Positions 41,033 through 49,557 of a DNA stretch of 53,133 nucleotides are shown piece by piece. Location of the stretch: contig NZ_RAWM01000053.1 of the NCBI RefSeq assembly GCF_003668875.1, positions 1 through 53,133 on the forward strand, in the 5' to 3' direction. The DNA comes from Corallococcus interemptor (lineage in GTDB: Bacteria; Myxococcota; Myxococcia; Myxococcales; Myxococcaceae). The notes beneath the pieces were generated by a model. The model saw nothing but the letters and a program-made list of their open reading frames with translations. It made no database searches and was not told the DNA's origin. Numbering within the stretch: position 1 is the first letter of the stretch; the number at the start of each line of letters is the position of its first letter. A program made the translations under genes and the position numbers.

Positions 41033-41152
41033 CTCCGCTTCGATGGGTTCACCAGCGGCGTGTTGCTGGGGGCCAAAGGGCCGGGCTAAGAGAAGTTCCT
41101 CGAACTGGCCGTGGAGCAGGGCGGATGGCTCGAGAGCTTCATGAACCTCTTC
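41033..41152 (+). pseudogene. remnant of a Tox-REase-5-like toxin C-terminus
   Basis: Frame reads LRFDGFTSGVLLGAKGPG, stop TAA at 41087-41089, then on in the same frame EKFLELAVEQGGWLESFMNLF. This resembles the core of Tox-REase-5 nuclease domains as I remember them (FDG...GVLL.AKGPGY..F), with the stop where the conserved Tyr codon (TAC) would be. No start, secretion domain or longer open frame remains upstream. It ends 7 nt before an intact Imm52 gene, whose usual partner is this toxin family. Interpretation: a degraded toxin tail left beside its immunity gene. Confidence 0.55.
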
Positions 41153-41159
41153 ACGGCCG

Positions 41160-41849
41160 ATGACGGAAACCTACTACGCAGGGGTGTACTGGCCGGGAAG
41201 ACCCGAGCCGCTGGAGGCCTACGCCCGGCGGGCGGAGTCGCTGTTCCAGCGATGGGCCTCCGCGGATCCAGGCCTTGCCTCCTGGTGCGAGCAGGGCCTG
41301 TCCCGTGCAACGGCGCTCAACAGTCGATTCTCGCCGGATGCTCGCTCGCTCCAGCACCTGTTCACGAAGAAGAAGTACCAGATTGGCGAAGGCGAGATTT
41401 CCTTCGCCGCGTGGAACGGAAGCGCTGACGACAGCAGTGTCGTCAACTTCTCCTGCGGGTCCGACGCAGTGGACCTCTGTGTTTGGACTCCAGCGGCACA
41501 GGCCCCCCTTTCCGGACAGCGCGCATCCCAGGTCCTGGGTGCCATGGCCCTGGCCTGGGATCCTGAATGGGGCGTTGTCATTTCCGATGAGCACCGGGAC
41601 GCGGTGTCTGAGACCGGTGACGTCGGCACGTTCATCGGCTGGATGACGTACTTCTCCCACCAACGTGGCCAGCTGCCGCCACTTCCGGACCCGGTACGAG
41701 TCGAGCCCGTCGAGGACAAGGGCACGCTGGTCATCCTGACCTCCGAGCGCTTCACGCTGGCGAATCCAAAGCATGTTGCCCTGGCGGAAGAGGTGCGGGG
41801 CCGGTTGTCCCGTGCCGGCTTGTTGGAACCGGTTGGAGCCGTGCCTTGA
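41160..41849 (+). CDS. Imm52 family immunity protein
   Basis: A 229-residue cytoplasmic protein. The opening MTETYYAGVYWPGRPEPLEAYARRAESLFQRW (split here) matches the Imm52 N-terminus, where YYAGVYW and the R-x-E-S segment are typical, and the later GTLVILTSERFTLANPKHV is also characteristic. Imm52 proteins neutralise polymorphic toxins with Tox-REase-5 nuclease domains. Directly upstream lies a broken tail of such a toxin, so the gene may be an orphan that protects against kin. ATG 41160 has a weak ribosome-binding site. The following WD40-like gene starts in its stop codon (TTGA). Confidence 0.82.
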   Translation: MTETYYAGVYWPGRPEPLEAYARRAESLFQRWASADPGLASWCEQGLSRATALNSRFSPDARSLQHLFTKKKYQIGEGEISFAAWNGSADDSSVVNFSCGSDAVDLCVWTPAAQAPLSGQRASQVLGAMALAWDPEWGVVISDEHRDAVSETGDVGTFIGWMTYFSHQRGQLPPLPDPVRVEPVEDKGTLVILTSERFTLANPKHVALAEEVRGRLSRAGLLEPVGAVP

Positions 41850-42817
41850 CGACGCTGACCCCTGACACCGCTCGGCACCTGTCCCTGCTGCGGACGCTGG
41901 GCACGGCGGAGCTGTCGCCGTATTCGCGGTGGCAGTGGCTGGCGTGGGATGCATCGTCGCGCTACCTGCTGTCGGTTCAGAAGCAGGGTGGGGTGCCACT
42001 GCGCTGGTGGGACCTGAACTCGCAAGGGTCGGAGCCGCTGGCCGCGCATTCGGTGCCCGGTTGCATTGCGGCGTGGTTCCTGCCCGGCTCCGAGCAGCTG
42101 TTGTCCGTGACGGTGCGTGGCACCCTTCAGACCTGGTCGGTCTCCGACGGCCGGTTGCTGTCCTCCGTGGAGACTGGGGGCTCCGTCTCCCATGCGCACC
42201 TGTCATCGGATGGGACGCGCCTGCTCCTCGTGGCGAGCGTGGGCCGCGTGATGCTCTGGGACCTGGAGCGGCGCTGGCTCGTCTGGCGGAAGGAAGACCC
42301 CTGGCAGTTCCATGGCTGCGCGCTTTCAGCCGACGGCGCGTTTGCCGCCGTGGGAGCGGCCGAGGAGCAGGAGAACTCCAACACCCGGGCCTCCCTGCGC
42401 CTGTGGGACGCGCGGACCGGCATGCGCGTCACGACGCGTGCCTTCGACGCCCGGCGCATCTGGGCCGTGGCGTTCACGCCCTCCAGCGAACACCTGGTCG
42501 CCGCGAACTCCGCCGGAGAGCTGCTGTTCCTGGCGTTGCCCACGCTGGAGATCGCGCGGACCTTGAAGGCCCCCGCCTCGTTGGCCCTCCACCTGGAGTT
42601 CAACCCGGAGGGCTCCCTGCTGGCGGCCAGTCCAGACACCAGCGCATTCGTGGTCATCGACGTGCAGAGCGGGCAGCACGTCTTTGCCTACTCAGACCTG
42701 GATGATCAGCAGGGCAGCACCGCGAACTTCTCTCCAGACGGACGCTTCGTGAGCTGGGGCATGGACGACGGCAAGGTGGGCATCTGGGGCGTGAAGGCCG
42801 ATCCGCGGAAGAAATGA
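41846..42817 (+). CDS. WD40-repeat-like beta-propeller protein
   Basis: A 323-residue protein with no signal peptide. At least six WD-type units are visible with endings LRWWDL, LQTWSV, VMLWDL, LRLWDA, ELLFLAL and VGIWGV. Beta-propellers are protein-binding scaffolds; there is no fused enzyme. TTG start coupled to the Imm52 stop, so it is expressed with the immunity protein. A function with the toxin-immunity system is possible but not shown. Confidence 0.8.
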   Translation: MTTLTPDTARHLSLLRTLGTAELSPYSRWQWLAWDASSRYLLSVQKQGGVPLRWWDLNSQGSEPLAAHSVPGCIAAWFLPGSEQLLSVTVRGTLQTWSVSDGRLLSSVETGGSVSHAHLSSDGTRLLLVASVGRVMLWDLERRWLVWRKEDPWQFHGCALSADGAFAAVGAAEEQENSNTRASLRLWDARTGMRVTTRAFDARRIWAVAFTPSSEHLVAANSAGELLFLALPTLEIARTLKAPASLALHLEFNPEGSLLAASPDTSAFVVIDVQSGQHVFAYSDLDDQQGSTANFSPDGRFVSWGMDDGKVGIWGVKADPRKK

Positions 42818-42851
42818 CAGACTGACGGAAGGTGACGCTAGAGTTGAGGCC

Positions 42852-45329
42852 ATGCGCTCACTCCTTCCGTGGCTTGCACTGGCATTGCTGACAGCCTTTG
42901 CCGCTCAAGCCCAATTCAGGATTCCCATTCCGCCTCCTGGCGCCTACGGCACCGAGGTGACGACGTTCGCCGGGGGAGATGCGCTCCTGGAGGCCTCGGG
43001 ATTGATCTGGGCGCCGGATGCGTCCAACCGCCTCTTCGTGCTGCTCAAGTCCGGCAAGGTCCAGGTCATCCAGAACGGCAGCCTCCTGCCCACGCCCTTC
43101 ATCAATGAACCCGTGGGGACCGAGGGAGAGCAGGGCCTGCAAAGCCTTGTCTTCGACCCGGACTTCGCGACCAATCACTACGTCTACGTCTTCGTCACCA
43201 GGCCCGACTTCACCTACACCGCGCAGATTCTCCGGTTCATGGATGTGGGGGGCGTGGGCATCAACCGCACCGTCATCGTCGATGACATCCCGGCGGGTAC
43301 CATCCATAACGGGGGCGGCATGGCCTTCGGGCCGGACGGGCTGCTGTATTTCGGCGTGGGCGACCGGGGCACGAAAGCGGGTGGCGGGGACGACCTGACG
43401 CTGCTGGCCTCGAAGATCAACCGGGTCCACAAGGATGGGACCACCCCCTCGGACAACCCCTTCTACGACGGCGACGGGCCGAACAATGACCTCATCTGGG
43501 CCCGCGGCTTCCGCAATCCCTTCCGCATGCGCTTCGAGCCGGGAACCGGGAAGCTCTGGGTCAATGTCGCCGGTGAGGTTTCCGAGCAGATCTTCCGAGT
43601 GGGACGGGGTGACCACGCGGGCTGGGCCACGTACGAGAACAACCAGCCCGAAGGCTTCCTGACGCCCCTGGTCGCGTACCTCCCCGGGAGCTGGGAGCTC
43701 TACTTCTTCACGCCAACGGGCGCGGTCCGCCAGAACGGCGTCACGACCTTCACCGTCCAGGGGAGCCAGCCGGTCACGGCCCTGCGCAAGGGCCGGAAGG
43801 TGACCGTGCGGGAGGTGCTCGACCCGAGCTTCAACGGGACCTGGATCATCACGGGCTTCCCCACGCCCTACTCCTTCACGGTGGACCAGCCAGGACCGGA
43901 TGCGGCGAGTGGCGGCGGTTGGCTGAGGACCGACATCATGGGCGAGGCCGTCGTCGGCGGAGCCTTCTCCGAGGGCTCGCTGTTCCCAGCGGAGTACCAG
44001 GGCAACTATTTCTTCGCGGACTTCACGGGCAACGTCTACCGCGTCGTGCTCGCCACCGACGGCACCGTGGAGCGGGTGCCGCTCGTGCTCTGCTACGACG
44101 ACCGTGAGGTGTTCACCGACGTCGCGATGGGACCTGACGGCGCGCTGTATGTCATGTCGTACGCGGGAGCCATCTACCGCCTCACGCCCGTGCCAGCAGG
44201 GCAGGGCGTGGTCGCCTCCGAGCAGGACCTGGCCATCCCTGAGGGAGGGACGAAGACGTTCACGGTCTCCCTGGCCATGCCTCCCTCCGCTCCAACGTAT
44301 GTCCTCGTCGAGCGGCGTGAAGAGGACTCGGACATCCGGGTGACGTCGGGGCAAGAACTCCTCTTCACCGCGGCCAATTGGAACGTTCCCCGGACCGTCA
44401 CGCTCTCCGCGGCGCAGGACGCGGACGCCGACATCGACCATGCGACGATCACCTTCTCGATGGACCAGGGCTACCCGGCGGGCATCCCCGGTGCGGAGGT
44501 CCACGTGCGCACTGAAGAGGATGAAGTCCAATCGCTCCAACTCTCCGCCACCGCGGTGGACCTGGAAGAGGGGAGCAGTGACACCTTCACCGTCGCCCTG
44601 GCCTACGCGCCGACGGCGCCCCTGACCGTGACCGTGGCGCGCACGTCCGGGAGCGAGGACGTGAGTCTCACCGGGGGCGCCACGCTGACGTTCGCGCCCC
44701 AGGACGGCACCGCCGCGAAGACGGTCACGCTGGCGGCCGCGCAGGACGCCGACGGTGAGGACGACCTCGCCGTGCTCACGGTGTCCGCGCCGGGCCTCGC
44801 CTCGCGTACGGTCTCCGTCACCGCCCGCGACGTGGCCTCGGTGCCGGTCATCACCTCCACGCCAGCGACGCAGGCGACCGTGGGCGTCCCCTATGCGTAC
44901 ACCGTCACGGCGACCGGCCGGCCCGCGCCCTCGCTCGTGCTGGAGGAGGGGCCCCAGGGCATGACGCTGGACCCTGAATCCGGGCTCCTGTCCTGGACGT
45001 CCCAGGCCGAAGCGACCGTGGCGGTTGCGGTGCGCGCGAGCAACGGTCAGGCCCCCGATGCCGTCCAGACGTTCCAGCTCCAGGTCCAGCAACCAGAAGT
45101 CGCCGACGCGGGCACCGAACCGGATGGTGGCGGCATCCAGGACGCGGGGACCTCCATGGACGCGGGGATCGTCGCGGACGCGGGCTCCACGCAGGACGGC
45201 GGCACGGTGCCCAATCCCATGGGAGGTGACGTGAGCGGCTGCGGTTGCGGTGCCACCGCGATTCCAGGCGTCCTGGGTTGGTGGCTGCTCTCCGGGCTCC
45301 TGTGGAAGCCCCGCCGCGCCCGGCGATAG
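42852..45329 (+). CDS. sugar/sorbosone dehydrogenase-like beta-propeller with Calx-beta and MYXO-CTERM-like tail
   Basis: An 825-residue exported protein. The signal MRSLLPWLALALLTAFAAQAQ comes first. Residues 30-450 are a PQQ-dependent glucose/sorbosone dehydrogenase-like propeller (GEQGLQSLVFDPDFATNHYVYVF split, MAFGPDGLLYFGVGD, NPFYDGDGPNNDLIWARGFRNPFRM split), interrupted at about 287-356 by a beta module ending FNGTWIITGFPTPYSFTVDQ. Then two Calx-beta-like repeats, an Ig-like domain, a DAG-rich linker, and GCGCG followed by a hydrophobic helix and KPRRARR, like a MYXO-CTERM anchor. PQQ binding is not certain from sequence. It is the longer of a tandem paralogous pair with 46053-47693. 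Confidence 0.82.
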   Translation: MRSLLPWLALALLTAFAAQAQFRIPIPPPGAYGTEVTTFAGGDALLEASGLIWAPDASNRLFVLLKSGKVQVIQNGSLLPTPFINEPVGTEGEQGLQSLVFDPDFATNHYVYVFVTRPDFTYTAQILRFMDVGGVGINRTVIVDDIPAGTIHNGGGMAFGPDGLLYFGVGDRGTKAGGGDDLTLLASKINRVHKDGTTPSDNPFYDGDGPNNDLIWARGFRNPFRMRFEPGTGKLWVNVAGEVSEQIFRVGRGDHAGWATYENNQPEGFLTPLVAYLPGSWELYFFTPTGAVRQNGVTTFTVQGSQPVTALRKGRKVTVREVLDPSFNGTWIITGFPTPYSFTVDQPGPDAASGGGWLRTDIMGEAVVGGAFSEGSLFPAEYQGNYFFADFTGNVYRVVLATDGTVERVPLVLCYDDREVFTDVAMGPDGALYVMSYAGAIYRLTPVPAGQGVVASEQDLAIPEGGTKTFTVSLAMPPSAPTYVLVERREEDSDIRVTSGQELLFTAANWNVPRTVTLSAAQDADADIDHATITFSMDQGYPAGIPGAEVHVRTEEDEVQSLQLSATAVDLEEGSSDTFTVALAYAPTAPLTVTVARTSGSEDVSLTGGATLTFAPQDGTAAKTVTLAAAQDADGEDDLAVLTVSAPGLASRTVSVTARDVASVPVITSTPATQATVGVPYAYTVTATGRPAPSLVLEEGPQGMTLDPESGLLSWTSQAEATVAVAVRASNGQAPDAVQTFQLQVQQPEVADAGTEPDGGGIQDAGTSMDAGIVADAGSTQDGGTVPNPMGGDVSGCGCGATAIPGVLGWWLLSGLLWKPRRARR

Positions 45330-45372
45330 TCCACCCCTCGCCAGGAACGCCCGGCTGGCGGCCAGTCCTGTC

Positions 45373-45822
45373 TCAATGGTGGCGGGACTGGCGGCGCGAC
45401 GTCCTCAGGAAGAACGCCCCCGCGAGCGCGATGACGAGTGCCGCCATGGCGAGCACGGTGACGCCATCGTACTTCGACAGGTCCAGGACAATGACCTTCC
45501 GGGCGACTGCGATGAGCGCGACCTCCAGCACGATTTCAACGTGCACGACGTTGTCGCGCAGGTACGCCTTGATGGTCTCCAGCAACTCCACGCCAATGAG
45601 GATGAGGAGAACGAAACCGAAGATCTCCAGCAGTTCGTCCACTTCCAGAATGAGGATGGGCGGGGTGATGATGTCCTTGGCGATGATCCATCCCAGCTCC
45701 AGGGTGGAAAGCGCCACGACCACCATCATCATCACGACGATCGAGACGACGACGACGCGCTCGAACTTCTTGATGAGGAGGTTCAGTCCTCCCTGTGGGG
45801 AGGGAGTGCCTTCCGTGCTCAC
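45373..45822 (-). CDS. PsiE-like phosphate-starvation-inducible membrane protein
   Basis: A 149-residue inner-membrane protein. About four transmembrane helices: VVVVSIVVMMMVVVAL, ILEVDELLEIFGFVLLILIGVELL, the segment VEIVLEVALIAVARKVIVLDL, and VLAMAALVIALAGAFFL. The core LLETIKAYLRDNVVHVEIVLEVALIAVARKVIVLD (shown in parts) is typical of the PsiE family. GTG 45822 is preferred because AAGGGGGA lies 6 nt upstream; a longer ATG start at 45882 has none. It lies on the opposite strand between the two paralogous dehydrogenase-like genes. Confidence 0.8.
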   Translation of the reverse strand: MSTEGTPSPQGGLNLLIKKFERVVVVSIVVMMMVVVALSTLELGWIIAKDIITPPILILEVDELLEIFGFVLLILIGVELLETIKAYLRDNVVHVEIVLEVALIAVARKVIVLDLSKYDGVTVLAMAALVIALAGAFFLRTSRRQSRHH

Positions 45823-46052
45823 AATCCGTCCCCCTTCCGCTCGGGAGCAGGGGCCGGCCTGCCCGCCGACGAGTGCCCGCACGCCCGGAAGCTCGCGCGG
45901 TCATGCGCTGCCTCCCGGATCGAACCTGGGTGTAGGGCACGGGGTTGGCAATTCTTGAAGCGGCAAAAGAGTCGCCTGGGCGCTCAAGCCACGGCCGGAT
46001 GTGAGAAATAAAGCTTGATAGACAGACAGGCGGTTGCGCTAGCGTTTGCCCC

Positions 46053-47693
46053 ATGCGCCTGAACGCCATCTGGCTTGCCCTGGCATTGCTGACAGCCTTG
46101 CCCGTGTATTCCCAACCCACCGAGACCGCTCGTGATCTTGAGATCTCGGATTGGGTCACTTCCCAGACGATCATGAACGCCACGCGGATGGGATGGGTTC
46201 CGGACGGTTCGGGTCGCCTGTTCATTTCGACGATGCCTGGAAAGGTCTACGTCGTGCTGAACGGGCAGGTACAGCCGACCCCCTTCATTTCCGAGTCCTT
46301 CAACCAGAGCTTCCAGCAAGGCCTCCTGGGCATGGCCTTCGATCCGGACTTCGCGAACAACCACTACGTCTATTTCTTCGCGGCGATGCCGGGCTACAAG
46401 CTGGAGGTCTTCCGGTACACCGACGTCGGGGGCGTTGGCGTGGATCGCACTGTCATCGTGGGCGGGCTCCAGGCGGGACGCCTCGACTTCGACGGTGGCG
46501 GGCTCACCTTCGGTCCGGATGGCATGCTGTACTTCGGGGTGGGAAATCTCAACGGTACCAAGGCGGAGGATGTCCTGACGAACGCGGCGGGCAAGATCCA
46601 CCGCGTGTACCCGGATGGCACCGTGCCCACCGACAACCCCTTCTACGATGGGGCAGGCCCCAACGTGGACAGCATCTGGGCACGGGGTTTCTGCAACCTC
46701 TATGGGCTCGTCTTCCAGCCGGGGACCGGCCGCCTGTGGGCCAACGCCTCAAGCCCGCAGACCATTCAGGTCTTCAGCGGGGGGCCGGGTGACCATGGAG
46801 GGTGGCCGCTCTACAACTTCGTCCGGCCCACGGGTTACCTCTCGCCCGTGTATGCATATATCGCCAACCATGAGTTCAATTCGTTCACGCCGACAGGTGC
46901 GGTGAGACAGAACGGCGTCACGACCTTCACGTTCCAGAACAACACCTTGGGGGCCTTGTGGTACCGCAAGGGGACGCGAGTGATGATCCGGGATGTGACG
47001 GACCCCAGCTTCAATGGGGACTTCTATGTCACGGGGCATCCTTCCGCGCAGTCGTTCACCGTGGACCAACCGGAGCCGGATGCGGTGAGCGGTGGTGGAA
47101 TGCTCAGGCGGTGGATCCCGGGTGAGTTCGTCATGGGAGGCATGTTCTATGGAGGGACGCGCTTCCCCACGAGCTACTCCGGCAACTACCTGTACACGGA
47201 CTTCCGCGGAATGCTTCATCGCATCCGGTTCGCCGCGGATGGATCCGCGGCGGCGGAGGACATCATCATCAATCAGGAGACGGGCGGCGGCTTCGTTGAC
47301 GTGAACGAGGGACCAGATGGCGCGCTGTATGTGCTGAGCCACTATGGGCGCATCCTGCGGGTCACCCCGGCACCTCAAGGACAGTCCCTGGTCGTGTCGT
47401 CATCGGACCTCGTCATCCCGGAAGGCGAGACCAGGACGGTCATGGTCTCGCTGGCGATGCCTCCCACGGTGGACGTCTGGGTCAAGGTGGCGGTGCAGGG
47501 CGGCGGTGGCGACCTCACCGTGGATGACGGCGCCTCGCTCCGCTTCACGCTCAACAACTGGAGCGTTCCCCAGCTTGTGACGCTGGGCGCGGCGGTGGAC
47601 GCGGATGCGGAGGTCGAACACGCGTCCTTCACGTTCACACCGACGCAGGGTCTCCCCATCGTCACCGTCCAGGCCCACACCCAGGAGAACTAG
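46053..47693 (+). CDS. sugar/sorbosone dehydrogenase-like beta-propeller, shorter paralogue
   Basis: A 546-residue exported protein with signal MRLNAIWLALALLTALPVYSQ. It shares with the gene at 42852 the same propeller motifs (GLTFGPDGMLYFGVGNLNGT, NPFYDGAGPNVDSIWARGF), the same inserted beta module (SFTPTGAVRQNGVTTF, FNGDFYVTGHPSAQSFTVDQ) and one Calx-beta-like repeat. It stops there, lacking the second repeat, Ig domain, linker and anchor of its paralogue, so it is probably released rather than anchored. Nucleotide identity around the signal peptide and beyond the stop supports tandem duplication. Confidence 0.82.
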   Translation: MRLNAIWLALALLTALPVYSQPTETARDLEISDWVTSQTIMNATRMGWVPDGSGRLFISTMPGKVYVVLNGQVQPTPFISESFNQSFQQGLLGMAFDPDFANNHYVYFFAAMPGYKLEVFRYTDVGGVGVDRTVIVGGLQAGRLDFDGGGLTFGPDGMLYFGVGNLNGTKAEDVLTNAAGKIHRVYPDGTVPTDNPFYDGAGPNVDSIWARGFCNLYGLVFQPGTGRLWANASSPQTIQVFSGGPGDHGGWPLYNFVRPTGYLSPVYAYIANHEFNSFTPTGAVRQNGVTTFTFQNNTLGALWYRKGTRVMIRDVTDPSFNGDFYVTGHPSAQSFTVDQPEPDAVSGGGMLRRWIPGEFVMGGMFYGGTRFPTSYSGNYLYTDFRGMLHRIRFAADGSAAAEDIIINQETGGGFVDVNEGPDGALYVLSHYGRILRVTPAPQGQSLVVSSSDLVIPEGETRTVMVSLAMPPTVDVWVKVAVQGGGGDLTVDDGASLRFTLNNWSVPQLVTLGAAVDADAEVEHASFTFTPTQGLPIVTVQAHTQEN

Positions 47694-47783
47694 GTTCGGG
47701 CGCCAGCCCCTCGCCAAGATCGCCCAAGCGGGGCAGGGGGCCGGGGATTACCCTCCCTCGGGTCACTGCCCGGAGCCCACCCA

Positions 47784-48665
47784 GTGAGCGAGCTTGCTCC
47801 CAACGTCACGTACTTCCGCCACCCCGCGGCGCCCGACCTGGAACTCATCCGCGTGGAGGAGGACTCCTGCCTCCGCGAAACCTACGCGGATGCGTATGCC
47901 TTCGTGGCCCTGTACGCGGGGGCCTTCGACGGCTGGTACCGGGGCTCGCGACACACCTGGGAGCCCGGCAACCTGAAGCTCAAGGAGCCGGGCAACCTCT
48001 ACCGCGACCTCCACATCCACGCGCCCATCACCGTCCAGGTCGCCCGCTTTCCGGCGCACGTCGTCGAACGGGCTGCCCAGGCCCTCGACCTCCGGGGACC
48101 CGTCCACTTCCAGGCGCCCCGGGACGGCGGCGCGAAGGCCGCCCAGCGCGTGTATGCGATGCACGCCGTGCTGGCGGATCCCTCGGCTGACTCCCTCGTC
48201 GTCGAGACCCGCGTCACCGAAGCCGTAGACGCGGTGCTGTCCAGCTGCGCCGAAGGTGCTCCCTCGGCGCAGCATGTCCGCGCCCCTGCCGCCGTGCACC
48301 GTGCTCGGGACTTCCTGCGTGAGAACCTGGACCAGAAGGTCACCCTGGACGCGCTCGCGGCCCACGCGGGCATGGACAAGTTCCACCTCACCCGCGCGTT
48401 CCGCCACAGCCTGGGCGTGCCCCCGTACGAATACCTCACCCATCTGCGCATCGACCGCGCCCGCCAGCTCCTGTCGGCGGGCATGTCCGCGGGGGACACC
48501 GCGTACGCCGTCGGGCTCTATGATCAGAGCCAGCTCAACCGGCACTTCCGCCGGCTCATGGGCACCACCCCCGCGCACTACGCCCGCTGCACGTCGGTGA
48601 AGCCCATGCCCCGCCGTGCCTCAAGCGGCTACAGGAACAGGCCGCCGGACGCCTCCAGCCGCTGA
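47784..48665 (+). CDS. AraC-family transcriptional regulator
   Basis: A 293-residue regulator. The N-terminal cupin-like sensor part (about 10-110) includes YAGAFDGWYRGSRHTWEPGNLKL. The C-terminal double helix-turn-helix starts near 170: ARDFLRENLDQKVTLDALAAHAGMDKFHLTRAFRHSLGVPPYEYL (in parts) and then SAGDTAYAVGLYDQSQLNRHFRRLMGTTPAHYAR. The start is GTG. The last 37 nt overlap the 3' end of the convergent SDR gene. The ligand and targets are unknown; the SDR is the nearest candidate target. Confidence 0.9.
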   Translation: MSELAPNVTYFRHPAAPDLELIRVEEDSCLRETYADAYAFVALYAGAFDGWYRGSRHTWEPGNLKLKEPGNLYRDLHIHAPITVQVARFPAHVVERAAQALDLRGPVHFQAPRDGGAKAAQRVYAMHAVLADPSADSLVVETRVTEAVDAVLSSCAEGAPSAQHVRAPAAVHRARDFLRENLDQKVTLDALAAHAGMDKFHLTRAFRHSLGVPPYEYLTHLRIDRARQLLSAGMSAGDTAYAVGLYDQSQLNRHFRRLMGTTPAHYARCTSVKPMPRRASSGYRNRPPDASSR

Positions 48666-49393
48666 CCGGTGATCCACCGCCCGTCCTCCGAGCACAGGAA
48701 CGCGACCACGCCCCCGATGTCGTCGGGCACGCCCACGCGCCCCAGCGCCGTCTGCTCGCTGAGCATCCCGCGCAGCCCGGGGTTGTGTTCGAACGCGCCC
48801 TTCGTGAAGTCCGTCTCGACAGGCCCCGGCGCGACGGTGTTGCAGGCGATGCGGCGCGGGCCCAGCTCCTTCGCCAGGTAGCGGGTGAACGCCTCGATGG
48901 CGGCCTTCATGGACGCGTACGCCGCGTAGCCCGGGAAGGTGAAGCGCGCGAGCCCCGTGGAGAAGTTGATCACCCGGCCTCCATCCTCCAGCAGGGGCAG
49001 CAGCCGCTGCGTCAGCAGGTACACGCCCTTGAAGTGGATGTGGAACATCGCGTCGATGGCGGCCTCCTCCGTCTGCGCCACCGGCGACCAGTGCTCCGTG
49101 CCCGCGTTGTTCACCAGGAAGTCGAACGTCGTCCGGTCCCACTTCTGGCGCAGCGCCTCCCGCAGCCGCGCCGCGAAGTCCTCGAATCCCGCCGGCTTCG
49201 ACGTGTCCAACCGCAAGGCCACCGCCTTCTGGCCCATCCGTTCAATCTCCGCGACCACCGCCTCCGCTTCCGCCTGCTTGCTGTGGAAGGTGAGGACGAC
49301 GCCAACCCCGGCCCGAGCGAGCTTCAGTGCGCTGTTCCTGCCCAGTCCCCGGCTGCCACCCGTGATGAGCGCGATGCGATGCGTGTCCGCCAT
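48629..49393 (-). CDS. short-chain dehydrogenase/reductase (SDR)
   Basis: A 254-residue classical SDR, NAD(P)-dependent. Cofactor motif TGGSRGLG at 13-20, NNAG near 95, catalytic Ser in INFSTG near 148 and YASMK near 165. NADPH preference is suggested by Arg in GGSRG. ATG 49393 is set by GGAGG 8 nt upstream; the longer open frame is rejected as low-complexity. It resembles the 3-oxoacyl-ACP reductase/glucose dehydrogenase group; the substrate is unknown. It diverges from the isochorismatase-like gene across 164 nt. Confidence 0.9.
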   Translation of the reverse strand: MADTHRIALITGGSRGLGRNSALKLARAGVGVVLTFHSKQAEAEAVVAEIERMGQKAVALRLDTSKPAGFEDFAARLREALRQKWDRTTFDFLVNNAGTEHWSPVAQTEEAAIDAMFHIHFKGVYLLTQRLLPLLEDGGRVINFSTGLARFTFPGYAAYASMKAAIEAFTRYLAKELGPRRIACNTVAPGPVETDFTKGAFEHNPGLRGMLSEQTALGRVGVPDDIGGVVAFLCSEDGRWITGQRLEASGGLFL

Positions 49394-49557
49394 GATGTTT
49401 CCTCCACCGGACGGCCTCCGGGCCGTTCGTGATGGAGGGAAGATGCCCGCCCGCCGCGCGCCGCACTTGGGCGATGTTGGCGGGCAATGAACATCCCCAC
49501 GCGGGGGCTCCGCCAACCCCGGGAGGATGATTAGCGTTCCACCACCAGGAGGTGGAC

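Noticed and set aside
45373-45882. Longer ATG start (45882) for the PsiE-like gene
   Set aside because: No ribosome-binding site, whereas GTG 45822 has AAGGGGGA at good distance and starts just before the first helix.
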